From: Deltaproteobacteria bacterium UBA1386 | GTDB taxonomy: Bacteria > Desulfobacterota > Syntrophorhabdia > Syntrophorhabdales > Syntrophorhabdaceae | Length of the DNA stretch: 6,937 nt | Reading direction: 5' to 3' | Assembly: GCA_002305765.1 (NCBI GenBank) | Contig: DBQU01000004.1 | Span: 1-6,937 of the forward strand | Shown here: one piece after another, positions 1 to 6,566 of the stretch | Layout: the number at the start of each line of letters is the position of its first letter | Position numbering within the stretch: the stretch's first letter is position 1 | Made by a program: the position numbers and the translations under genes | The notes under the pieces: generated by a model | What the model was told of the DNA's origin: nothing | The model's input: only the letters and a program-made list of their open reading frames with translations | Database searches by the model: none

Positions 1-12
1 TAACGGACCAAT

Positions 13-22
13 GGAGGGAGGG
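13..22 (+). promoter_or_regulatory. Strong Shine-Dalgarno of rpsU
   Basis: A purine run, GGAGGGAGGG, ends 8 bases before the ATG at 31 and matches the anti-SD of 16S rRNA well. It selects ATG 31 over the ATG at 27, which is in another frame and reaches a stop after ten codons. No promoter is visible in the 12 bases before it, so the operon promoter lies left of the window. Confidence 0.8.
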
Positions 23-30
23 AAGAATGG

Positions 31-240
31 ATGCCAGCAGTTATTATAAGAGAAGGTGAATCCTTCGAGAGCGCCCTCAAGAGATTTAAGAAGCAGTGTG
101 AGAAAACCGGGATTCTCTCCGAGATAAAAAAAAGAGAACACTACGAAAAACCCAGCGTCAAGAGAAAGAAAAAAATACTCGCTGCGAAAAAGAGAGCTCT
201 GAAAAAACTCAAGAGAACTATGGATAAAGGTCTTTACTAG
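31..240 (+). CDS. rpsU: Small ribosomal subunit protein bS21
   Basis: This is a 69-residue, very basic protein of the bS21 family (E. coli S21 has 71 residues). S21 binds the 30S platform near the 3' end of 16S rRNA and supports translation initiation. The family hallmarks are all present: an N-terminal MPAVIIREGESF strand, a central block with FKKQCEKTG (about residues 19-27) and KKREHYEKPS (about 33-42), and a lysine/arginine-rich helix ending in LY as in E. coli. The start follows a strong SD, and an in-frame TAA lies at 1-3. It is the first gene of the rpsU-yqeY-mutS2-dnaG-rpoD cluster, as in the classic macromolecular-synthesis operon. Its lysine codons lean to AAA and it looks AT-richer than the genes downstream, which is usual for a short ribosomal-protein gene. 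Identity is very secure. Confidence 0.98.
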   Translation: MPAVIIREGESFESALKRFKKQCEKTGILSEIKKREHYEKPSVKRKKKILAAKKRALKKLKRTMDKGLY

Positions 241-246
241 GAGTAA

Positions 247-693
247 ATGGACTATAAATCCAAAATTGAAGAGGGTTTGAAAGAGGCTTTAAAGAAGAGG
301 GACAACATAAGGGTGTCCGTGCTCCGGATGCTCCTTGCCTCCATAAAGAACAAGGAAGTCGAGAAAATAAGACCTCTGTCGGACGAGGAGTTCTTTGGCC
401 TCGTCAAGACGTCGATCAAACAACACAACGATTCCATCGAGAGCTTCAGGAAAGGCGGGCGTCTCGAGCTCGCCGAAAAGGAAGAGAAAGAACTGGAGAT
501 CCTCAAGGAGTTTCAACCCTCACAGCTGTCGGAGGAAGAGATCCTCAGGGAGATAGAAGAGGCGGTCGCAGCCGTCGGTGCGACGGGCCGGAAGGAGATG
601 GGGAAGGTGATAAAGTTCCTCATGGACAAATTCCCGGGAAGGATAGACGGCAAAGTGTTGAGTGCAATGGTGCTTAAAAGACTGGAGTCGTGA
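247..693 (+). CDS. yqeY: GatB/YqeY domain-containing protein
   Basis: This 148-residue protein has the usual length and full pattern of the free-standing YqeY family. These proteins resemble the C-terminal tail domain of GatB, the subunit of the tRNA-dependent amidotransferase that binds the tRNA. Visible motifs are an N-terminal helical block with RVSVLRMLLASIKNKEVE (residues 22-39), then SIKQHNDSIESFRKGGR (56-72), AEKEEKELEIL (76-86), and the C-terminal GKVIKFLM (119-126) and GRIDGK (131-136). A role in tRNA handling is inferred from the domain; the exact function of stand-alone YqeY is not settled. An AGGAG sequence at 239-243 overlaps the rpsU TAG and sits only three bases from the ATG, so translation is probably coupled to rpsU. 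Its TGA at 691-693 overlaps an ATG (TGATG) that opens a ten-codon frame running into mutS2. Family assignment is secure. Confidence 0.95.
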   Translation: MDYKSKIEEGLKEALKKRDNIRVSVLRMLLASIKNKEVEKIRPLSDEEFFGLVKTSIKQHNDSIESFRKGGRLELAEKEEKELEILKEFQPSQLSEEEILREIEEAVAAVGATGRKEMGKVIKFLMDKFPGRIDGKVLSAMVLKRLES

Positions 694-725
694 TGACAAT
701 AGTCGAAAGCCCCTATGATCGATAA
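693..725 (+). other. Ten-codon coupled mini-ORF overlapping the mutS2 start
   Basis: An ATG at 693-695 shares its first base with the yqeY TGA (TGATG). It opens a frame encoding MTIVESPYDR that stops with TAA at 723-725, past the mutS2 ATG at 715 and in another frame. A GGAG at 684-687 lies at a usable distance upstream of 693. Because the mutS2 start has only a weak GAAAG (705-709) as an SD, ribosomes ending yqeY could restart here, terminate 8 bases inside mutS2 and reinitiate at 715. This is an inference from layout. The frame may equally be accidental, as the peptide itself shows no sign of function. Confidence 0.2.
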
Positions 726-3006
726 GACACTATCATATCTCGATTACCTCAAACTCAGGGATATTATACTCCAATTTTCTGCGACGCCCTTCTCCAAGGA
801 CGCCCTTGGTAATCTTCGGCCTCTTGACGATATCGAAGAGATCGCCAGGCGCCATGACCGGATAGAAGCCGTCCTGGATGTCATAAAGTGGGACGGCAGG
901 GTCCCCTTCTCCGACGTCCCCGATATAACCGGAGTGCTGGCGAGGACCGCCATCAGGGATTCCGTCCTCGAGCCCTCGGAATTCCTGTCCCTCACAAATT
1001 TCCTGAGGGCCTGCGAAGACGTTGGGGGTTTTCTCTCGAAGGTGTTCAAAAAGAGCGCCTTCACCGACGAGCTCGTTGCCGGGATCGACAGGCTGACCGC
1101 ACTCGCGAGGCGTATCGCGCGTTCCGTGAATTCCGAGGGTTACCTCGAAGACAGCGCGTCCTACGAGTTGTCACGCATACGGGCCGATCTCTTCATGAAC
1201 AGGGAGAGGATCAGGAAACAGCTTGAACGCATAATGGGCCGGGAGGCCATGCGTCCCATCATCCAGGATGACTATATATCCCTGCGGAACAACAGGTACG
1301 TCATTCCCCTGAAGCCGAACTTCAACGAGGCCGTCCAGGGCATCGTGCACGACTATTCCCATTCCCTCAAGACCTCCTTTGTCGAGCCCGTGGAGTGCGT
1401 GGAGCTGAACAACAGCATCAACATCCTCGTCAACGAGGAAAAGGAGGAGGAAAAGAAGGTCCTCCGCGAGCTTACCGATTTCACGCGGGGCTTCAGGGAG
1501 GCCCTGGAAAGGAACGTACGGTGCCTCGCCGAGCTCGACTTCTTTCACGCCATGGCGCTCTTCTGCCATGAATTCAGGTGTGTCAGGCCCGAGGTGACGC
1601 TGTCGGGAAGCCTTGAGGTGAAGAAGGCCGTCAATCCATTCATAGCGATGTCCCGCAAGAGCGAAGCGGTGCCCATCGACATCGTTATGAAGGAGAGCGA
1701 GAAGGTGATGATCATCAGCGGTCCCAACGCCGGGGGCAAGACCGCAGCGCTCAAGACGATCGGCCTGCTCTCGCTAATGGCGAAGACAGGCCTTTTCATT
1801 CCCGCCACCGAAAGACCGGTGGTTCCCCTCTTCTCGAATGTCTTCGCGCTGATCGGCGACGAGCAGGACATATCGCTGGAACTGAGCAGCTTCACTGCCC
1901 ACATGTATGCCATTAAGGACCTCTATCTCAACGCCGGGGGCGACGAACTCGTTCTCATTGACGAGATAGGGGGCAACACGGAGCCCCAGGAAGCATCCGC
2001 ACTGGCGATGGGGGTCATCGACGCCTTCGTGGAAAAGGGATGCCGCGTTGTCGTCACGACCCATCTCAATCTCATCAAGGCCTACGGGTATATGAAGGAT
2101 TACGCCATGAATGTGGCGACATCCTTCGACACCACGAACATGAGGCCGCTTTACCAGCTCATTTACGGGACCGCCGGTTACTCGAACGCCATCAATGTCG
2201 CGAGGAAGATCGATGTCCCTCAGGTCATAATAGAGAAGAGCTACACCTACCTCAACGAGCAGGAATTCATGCTCAACGATCTCATAACGAGCCTTGAGGA
2301 GGAGAAGGCAAAGACGGCACGGGAACGCGGGGAACTGGCGAAGATCAAGGAAGAGGCCCGCGAGAGGTTGAAGGTCATCAGGGAGAGGAAGGATGACTAC
2401 CTGAGGAAATGGGAGGACAAGGCTCGCGAGAGGCTCCTCGAGGTCGAGGTCGAGGTCGAGGAGATCAAAAAAGAGGTTGCAAAAAAGGAAAGAGCGTCTA
2501 TAACAAAGAGTAAGGACAAAATACGTTCCCTTAAGGAAAGGCTGAGGGGACCCGCTAAGGAGGTCGGGGAGGACATCCGGATAGGCGATTACGTTCTCGT
2601 GAAGACGCTGGGAAGCAAAGGGTACGTCGTCGATATCGACAAAGAGGGAAGTGTTTTCGAAGTTGCCGTAGGCAACGTCAGGACGAAGCTGAAACGGATG
2701 TTCATCGAGAAGGCTATCGAAGGCCCAAAACGGGTGTCGCGCGACAGATCCGAGATCAACGTGGAGAAAACGGAGCAGCGGGACCTGAAGATCATCGGCA
2801 TGCGGGTGGAAGAGGCATTGAAAACCGTCGATACCTTCCTCGATCGGGCCGTTGTCGAGGGTACTTCACAGGTCAGGATCGTGCATGGTGTGGGCACTGG
2901 GCGGCTCATGCAGGCCGTGAGGGACCACCTCGCCGAGACGTCTTATGTCCGCGCCTTCCATGCGGACGAGCGCAATGCCGGCGTCACCATAGTGGAGTTC
3001 GCATGA
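715..3006 (+). CDS. mutS2: MutS2 ATPase with C-terminal Smr domain
   Basis: This 763-residue protein has the usual MutS2 length and domain order. It consists of an N-terminal core/clamp helical part (about 1-310), an ABC ATPase, a long charged coiled coil (about 510-612), a KOW-like linker with GDYVLVKTLGSKG (about 624-636), and a C-terminal Smr domain (about 688-763). The ATPase shows Walker A GPNAGGKT (336-343), the SSFTAHM signature (391-397), Walker B LVLIDE (412-417) and the switch histidine H450 in TTH. It lacks the mismatch-recognition domain of MutS. MutS2 proteins bind branched DNA to limit recombination in some bacteria, and act on collided ribosomes in Bacillus; which applies here is unknown. 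Oddities are an Asp-box region IGGNTEP (418-424) where families usually read LGxGTDP, and an Smr motif reading LKIIG (691-695) where LDLRG is usual, although HGVGTG (724-729) remains. An in-frame TAG at 700-702 leaves ATG 715 as the first start. The SD is weak, suggesting coupling to yqeY. The stop overlaps dnaG by 4 bases. Confidence 0.95.
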   Translation: MIDKTLSYLDYLKLRDIILQFSATPFSKDALGNLRPLDDIEEIARRHDRIEAVLDVIKWDGRVPFSDVPDITGVLARTAIRDSVLEPSEFLSLTNFLRACEDVGGFLSKVFKKSAFTDELVAGIDRLTALARRIARSVNSEGYLEDSASYELSRIRADLFMNRERIRKQLERIMGREAMRPIIQDDYISLRNNRYVIPLKPNFNEAVQGIVHDYSHSLKTSFVEPVECVELNNSINILVNEEKEEEKKVLRELTDFTRGFREALERNVRCLAELDFFHAMALFCHEFRCVRPEVTLSGSLEVKKAVNPFIAMSRKSEAVPIDIVMKESEKVMIISGPNAGGKTAALKTIGLLSLMAKTGLFIPATERPVVPLFSNVFALIGDEQDISLELSSFTAHMYAIKDLYLNAGGDELVLIDEIGGNTEPQEASALAMGVIDAFVEKGCRVVVTTHLNLIKAYGYMKDYAMNVATSFDTTNMRPLYQLIYGTAGYSNAINVARKIDVPQVIIEKSYTYLNEQEFMLNDLITSLEEEKAKTARERGELAKIKEEARERLKVIRERKDDYLRKWEDKARERLLEVEVEVEEIKKEVAKKERASITKSKDKIRSLKERLRGPAKEVGEDIRIGDYVLVKTLGSKGYVVDIDKEGSVFEVAVGNVRTKLKRMFIEKAIEGPKRVSRDRSEINVEKTEQRDLKIIGMRVEEALKTVDTFLDRAVVEGTSQVRIVHGVGTGRLMQAVRDHLAETSYVRAFHADERNAGVTIVEFA
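2438..2461 (+). repeat. Hexanucleotide tandem repeat (TCGAGG)4 inside mutS2
   Basis: Four perfect head-to-tail copies of TCGAGG encode a Glu-Val alternation within the coiled coil of MutS2. The unit is a multiple of three, so a gain or loss of copies would lengthen or shorten the protein without a frameshift. It could vary by slippage, or it could simply reflect the frequent GAG and GTC codons of this genome. Confidence 0.75.
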
Positions 3007-4715
3007 AAGGGTCACTCGACGAGCTTCTGCAGAGAGTGAACATCATCGACGTCATATCCCAGCACGTGAAGCTGAGAAAGGCCGGAAAGGATTATATGGG
3101 TCTGTGCCCCTTCCATAAGGAGAAGACGCCCTCCTTCACCGTAAGCGTCGAGAAGCAGATCTTCTATTGTTTCGGCTGCAGGGAAGGCGGCAATGCCATC
3201 AACTTCATCATGAAATACGAGAACCTGACCTTCGTCGAGGCCCTCGAGCATCTCGGCCGTCAATACGGCATAGAGGTCGAAAGGAGAGGGGACAGGAGGA
3301 AGGCAGGCCACTACGACGCCCTGGGGAAGCTCTGCGAATACTACCAGAAGGGCCTTAGGGGCACGAGCTTCGCCCTCGAGTATCTCGCGAGGCGCGGCAT
3401 CTCCCGGGAGATCGCGGACGAGTTCAGGCTTGGGTACAGCGTGCGTTCCCGCGGCGCCTTGAAGGCAGCTCTCAAGGCGACGGAGATACCCGCCGATGTG
3501 TTCCTCAGCACCGGCGTCGTGAGGATGAAGGAGACGGATCTCTACGACATGTTCGGGGGCAGGATCGTCATCCCCATCATCGATGTCAACAAGAGGGTCA
3601 TCGGCTTCGGAGGGAGGACACTGGAAAAGGACGGCATACCGAAGTATGTGAACTCCCCTGAATCATCCGTGTTCTCGAAGCGCACGTCCCTCTTCGGCAT
3701 AGACCGGACGAAGAAGCACATAACCGATCGGGATGAAGTGTACATCGTTGAGGGCTACTTCGATCTCATAGGCCTGTACGGGGCTGGGATCACCAACGCT
3801 GTCTCGACGCTGGGTACCTCCGTCACCGAGGGACAGATCATGAAGTTGAGGAATTACACGGAGAACATCACCCTCATGCTCGATGGCGACGAAGCGGGCA
3901 TCAAGAGCGCGCTGAGGCTCATAGGCCTTTTCGCGGAGATGGACGTCAACGGCAACATGGTCGTCTTGCCGGAAGGTCACGACCCCGACAGCTTTGTGCG
4001 GGAAAAAGGCGCCGCCGCCGTGGCGGAGGTCGTAAAAAGCAAGAAGCCCATCCTCGACTTCTATTTCGACCATTATTCCGGAAAAGAAAAGATGACGACC
4101 CTTCAGGGCAAGCAGGCCTTCATCAGGCAGGTGATGCCGCACATCGACGCCATCCGCGACAAGGTCAAGAGACGGCTGTACGTCAAGAGGCTTTCGGAGT
4201 TGACGGGGGTCGAGGAGGAGCATTTTGCAGGGACGAGGACGTACGAGGTGAAAGGTGGGGCTCCGCGGGCGGATGCGGTGAAAGGGGTGATCGAGAGAAG
4301 GGTCATCAATGTCTGCATGGCACGCCCCGAGCTTCTTGAATATCTCAAGGGAAAGGAGGTATTGCGCTACATCAGGGATGACGATGTCAGAGAGGTCATG
4401 ACACGAATGGTTACCTGTTTTGAACAGGGAAAGAACCTTGACGTGAAGAACTTCATCGAGACGCTTGACAAGGAGGACCTGAAGGGGCTTGTCCTCAAGG
4501 CGGCCTTTGACGAGGCCGGGACGGACCCCGATGAGCCCGAGAAGGTGCTCCTCGATTATTTCAGGCACATTGAACGCCAGTTCTTCAGGGAGAAGTCGAA
4601 GAAGATCACCGAAAAGCTTGCCGAGGCGGAGAGATCGGGGGACGCAGCGGCGGTCACAGAACTCCTGGAACAGAAGAGGCAGGTATTGACGCATATAAAA
4701 AATAACTTTTTATAG
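3003..4715 (+). CDS. dnaG: DNA primase DnaG
   Basis: This 570-residue primase is near the usual size (E. coli 581). It makes the RNA primers for lagging-strand and origin synthesis and works with the DnaB helicase. Domains in order are the CHC2 zinc finger with C35, H38, C56 and C59 (CPFH ... CFGC); the RNA-polymerase-like basic region with RIVIPIID (187-194), GFGGRTL (201-207) and KYVNSPE; the TOPRIM fold with catalytic E250 in VEGYFD and the metal-binding pair D294/D296 in LDGDEAG; and a C-terminal helical domain (about 425-570) that in this family contacts the helicase and, as usual, is poorly conserved. The N-terminus is slightly short ahead of VNIIDVI but complete. The ATG lies within the mutS2 stop (ATGA), with GGAG at 2994-2997 five bases upstream, so translation is coupled. 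The last codons and stop lie in an AT-only inverted repeat before rpoD. No catalytic residue is missing. Confidence 0.98.
   Translation: MKGSLDELLQRVNIIDVISQHVKLRKAGKDYMGLCPFHKEKTPSFTVSVEKQIFYCFGCREGGNAINFIMKYENLTFVEALEHLGRQYGIEVERRGDRRKAGHYDALGKLCEYYQKGLRGTSFALEYLARRGISREIADEFRLGYSVRSRGALKAALKATEIPADVFLSTGVVRMKETDLYDMFGGRIVIPIIDVNKRVIGFGGRTLEKDGIPKYVNSPESSVFSKRTSLFGIDRTKKHITDRDEVYIVEGYFDLIGLYGAGITNAVSTLGTSVTEGQIMKLRNYTENITLMLDGDEAGIKSALRLIGLFAEMDVNGNMVVLPEGHDPDSFVREKGAAAVAEVVKSKKPILDFYFDHYSGKEKMTTLQGKQAFIRQVMPHIDAIRDKVKRRLYVKRLSELTGVEEEHFAGTRTYEVKGGAPRADAVKGVIERRVINVCMARPELLEYLKGKEVLRYIRDDDVREVMTRMVTCFEQGKNLDVKNFIETLDKEDLKGLVLKAAFDEAGTDPDEPEKVLLDYFRHIERQFFREKSKKITEKLAEAERSGDAAAVTELLEQKRQVLTHIKNNFL
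4694..4714 (+). promoter_or_regulatory. AT-only inverted repeat at the dnaG-rpoD junction
   Basis: TATAAAAA (4694-4701) and TTTTTATA (4707-4714) form a perfect 8-base inverted repeat with a five-base loop, ATAAC. It covers the last codons and most of the TAG stop of dnaG and touches the rpoD SD (from 4715). It stands out as AU-rich in GC-richer surroundings. In E. coli the dnaG-rpoD junction of this operon is a known mRNA-processing point that lowers DnaG relative to sigma. A similar role here is an inference from position and composition. As a terminator it would be weak, having no GC stem. Confidence 0.4.
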
Positions 4716-4720
4716 AGAGG
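4715..4720 (+). promoter_or_regulatory. Shine-Dalgarno deciding the rpoD start
   Basis: GAGAGG ends five bases before the ATG at 4726. A GTG at 4720-4722 is in the same frame but its first base belongs to this SD, and nothing at a proper distance serves the GTG. ATG 4726 is therefore preferred; the difference is two residues. Confidence 0.65.
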
Positions 4721-4725
4721 TGGCC

Positions 4726-6273
4726 ATGCCTGAAAAAGTAAGGAGATATTATCCTTATGAAGAGAATCTTGAGAACGGGGAGCTGTACGCATTCATATCA
4801 CACGGTGAGAAGCCCAGCAACATCCTTGATGACATCGATCTCTTCGAGATCGAACACCAGGACGCGATCGGCGGCGTGGAGAACGTGGATGCCGACGAGC
4901 CCATGGAGGGGGATTTCGAGGAGGTCTACGATGACGATCTCATCAATCCCATCCGTCATTACATCAAGGAGATGGGAAGCATGGCCCTCCTGACGCGGGA
5001 AGGTGAAAAGGAGATCGCCCGTCTCATGGAAGAGGCGAGGGAAGATGTAAAGCAAGTGCTCCTGTCCTTTCCCGGTACCGTCAAGGAACTCCTCAATGCC
5101 CTCATGGCGCTCAAGACATCGAAGGCGGCCGTCAAAGACATCACCGTCGAGGCGGATGATGAGGAAGAAGGAGACACGGAGCTCGAATATCAGCGGGAAA
5201 GGGTGATTGCCCTCCTCGAGCGGCTCAAGGAAGAGCATGCCCGGTCGAGGGAGAACGCGAAGGGCCGGAAGGACGGCCAGGGCAAGGAGATGCAGAAGAT
5301 AATTACCGAGATCAACCTCAGCAAGAAGATCACGGAAAAGATCATTCTGCGCATGAAGCGGTACGTGGAGCGCATGGACAAGATCGATGCCGAGATAGCC
5401 CGGTACAAGAGGTCAAAAGAAAAGGGAAGCAAGAGGCACCTCCAGGCCCTGACGAACAGAAAGGCGAGGATCGAGGATGAGATCGGGATATCCTCGAAAC
5501 TCCTGAGGCATTACCTGAAGAGGATCGAGAAGGCGGAATCCGATTTCGCGGGGGCCAAGAACGAACTCGTCAAGGCCAATCTCAGGCTTGTCGTGAGCAT
5601 CGCGAAAAGATACATAAACAGAGGTCTGTCACTCCTCGACCTCATCCAGGAGGGGAATATCGGCCTCATGAAGGCGGTGGACCGATTTGAGTACAAACGG
5701 GGCTACAAGTTCAGCACCTACGCGACCTGGTGGATACGCCAATCGATCACGCGCGCCATCGCCGACCAGGCACGGACGATACGGATCCCCGTCCACATGA
5801 TAGAGACCATCAACAAGATCATACGGGTATCCCGCGGGCTCGTGCAGGAATTGGGCAGGGAGCCTTATCCTGACGAGATAGCCGACAGGATAGGCTTCTC
5901 ATCGGAGAAAGTGAGGAGGGTCCTCAGGATAACGAAGGAGCCCATCTCACTGGAGACGCCCATCAATGACGATGAGGATACGCACCTCGCGGATTTCATC
6001 GAGGACAAAAATGTGCTCACACCCCAGGACTCTGCCATCTACGAAGACCTCGTGACCAACCTCAATTCCATCCTTTCGACGCTCTCCCCCAGGGAGGAAA
6101 GGGTGGTGAGGATGCGGTTCGGACTCGGGGAGAGACAGGACCATACCCTGGAAGAGGTGGGACAGGTCTTCGAGGTCACCCGTGAGCGGATACGGCAGAT
6201 CGAGGCGAAGGCCTTGAAGAAGCTGAGGCACCCGATGAGGGCAAAGCTCCTGCGTTCTTTCGTGGACCTCTGA
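4726..6273 (+). CDS. rpoD: Primary RNA polymerase sigma factor RpoD (sigma-70)
   Basis: This 515-residue housekeeping sigma factor binds core RNA polymerase and reads -10/-35 promoters. Region 1.2 is at about 71-100 (NPIRHYIKEMG, LLTREGE). A charged, coiled non-conserved region follows (about 105-275). Regions 2.1-2.4 (about 278-345) hold KANLRLVVSIAKRY, DLIQEGNIGLMKAVDRF and FSTYATWWIRQSITRA. Region 3 follows, with IRIPVHMIETINK and the SLETPINDDED finger stretch. Region 4 has SPREERVVRMRFG and the helix-turn-helix TLEEVGQVFEVTRERIRQIE (474-493). The near-perfect region 2 and the large non-conserved insert mark a group 1 sigma rather than an RpoS- or RpoH-type one. The roughly 65 residues before region 1.2 are acidic, but the usual region 1.1 pattern (a KGYLTYDE-like stretch and a following LP) is not visible. 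It is the last operon gene, 10 bases after dnaG. An alternative start is GTG 4720. Confidence 0.97.
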   Translation: MPEKVRRYYPYEENLENGELYAFISHGEKPSNILDDIDLFEIEHQDAIGGVENVDADEPMEGDFEEVYDDDLINPIRHYIKEMGSMALLTREGEKEIARLMEEAREDVKQVLLSFPGTVKELLNALMALKTSKAAVKDITVEADDEEEGDTELEYQRERVIALLERLKEEHARSRENAKGRKDGQGKEMQKIITEINLSKKITEKIILRMKRYVERMDKIDAEIARYKRSKEKGSKRHLQALTNRKARIEDEIGISSKLLRHYLKRIEKAESDFAGAKNELVKANLRLVVSIAKRYINRGLSLLDLIQEGNIGLMKAVDRFEYKRGYKFSTYATWWIRQSITRAIADQARTIRIPVHMIETINKIIRVSRGLVQELGREPYPDEIADRIGFSSEKVRRVLRITKEPISLETPINDDEDTHLADFIEDKNVLTPQDSAIYEDLVTNLNSILSTLSPREERVVRMRFGLGERQDHTLEEVGQVFEVTRERIRQIEAKALKKLRHPMRAKLLRSFVDL

Positions 6274-6309
6274 TGCCGGAAGGCAACGGTCACAACCTTC
6301 TTCTTCGTC

Positions 6310-6329
6310 ATTCCGGCGAAGGCCGGAAT
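6310..6329. repeat. REP-like GC-rich palindrome downstream of rpoD
   Basis: ATTCCGGC (6310-6317), loop GAAG and GCCGGAAT (6322-6329) form a perfect 8-bp stem. With the flanking GTC and CCAG it resembles the short dispersed extragenic palindromes common in proteobacterial genomes; this is recalled by pattern and not searched. A second GCCGGAA at 6275-6281 can also pair with TTCCGGC at 6311-6317, so two exclusive folds are possible in the rpoD 3' end. No T run follows, so it is more likely a repeat or mRNA-stabilising stem than an intrinsic terminator. Confidence 0.6.
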
Positions 6330-6457
6330 CCAGGGAGAGGGTACCGATCAGGAGAGGGCAAATAGAAATCCAGATCGCCTCATTCGTGTGCGTGTCGTTA
6401 TTTGTTCGAATGCTTCATGTTGCCGCGTGAGTCTTCCGGGTCCTTTCGTTCGGCCAT

Positions 6458-6482
6458 CTGGCGTTTAAGTCTGCCAGTTTTT
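6458..6482 (+). terminator. Candidate intrinsic terminator of the rpoD operon
   Basis: CTGGC (6458-6462) pairs with GCCAG (6473-6477) across a 10-base loop and is followed directly by TTTTT (6478-6482). The five-pair stem is short for a strong terminator. Its position, about 185 bases after the rpoD stop and just before a promoter, fits the end of the operon. No better candidate is seen after rpoD. Confidence 0.4.
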
Positions 6483-6484
6483 CC

Positions 6485-6513
6485 TTGACAAAAGGGCATC
6501 GGTAAAATAATTT
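6485..6513 (+). promoter_or_regulatory. Sigma-70 type promoter upstream of etfB
   Basis: A perfect -35 box TTGACA (6485-6490) is followed, after a 17-base spacer, by TAATTT (6508-6513). This keeps the T, A and final T that matter most in a -10 box. Transcription would begin near 6520, giving a leader of about 150 bases before the etfB GTG. AATTT (6509-6513) and AAATT (6519-6523) form a small inverted repeat across the -10 and start point, where a repressor could bind, but no known operator is recognised. Confidence 0.6.
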
Positions 6514-6566
6514 ATGCAAAATTTCCCATGGCTGTGACGACAAATTCAGGGTAAAACAAGGGGATT

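Noticed and set aside
1..3. TAA at the left edge as the stop of an upstream gene
   Set aside because: No coding sequence before it is visible, so it cannot be told from a chance stop triplet in the rpsU leader.
888..1226. Alternative + frame of 112 codons inside mutS2
   Set aside because: It overlaps the secure mutS2 frame, is arginine-rich as expected of a frame-shifted shadow, and has no family resemblance.
4437..4490. TTGACG and TTGACA strings late in dnaG as internal rpoD promoters
   Set aside because: No acceptable -10 box lies 16-18 bases downstream of either; they simply encode Leu-Asp within dnaG.
3663..4694. Long open frame of 343 codons on the minus strand opposite dnaG
   Set aside because: It lies wholly inside a secure dnaG. 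Its translation shows no family-like pattern and is rich in residues expected from the reverse of a biased codon set, so it is a shadow of coding bias.
4686..4716. TTGACG with TATAGA before rpoD as a promoter
   Set aside because: The spacer is 19 bases, and transcription would start at or beyond the SD, leaving rpoD without a ribosome-binding site.
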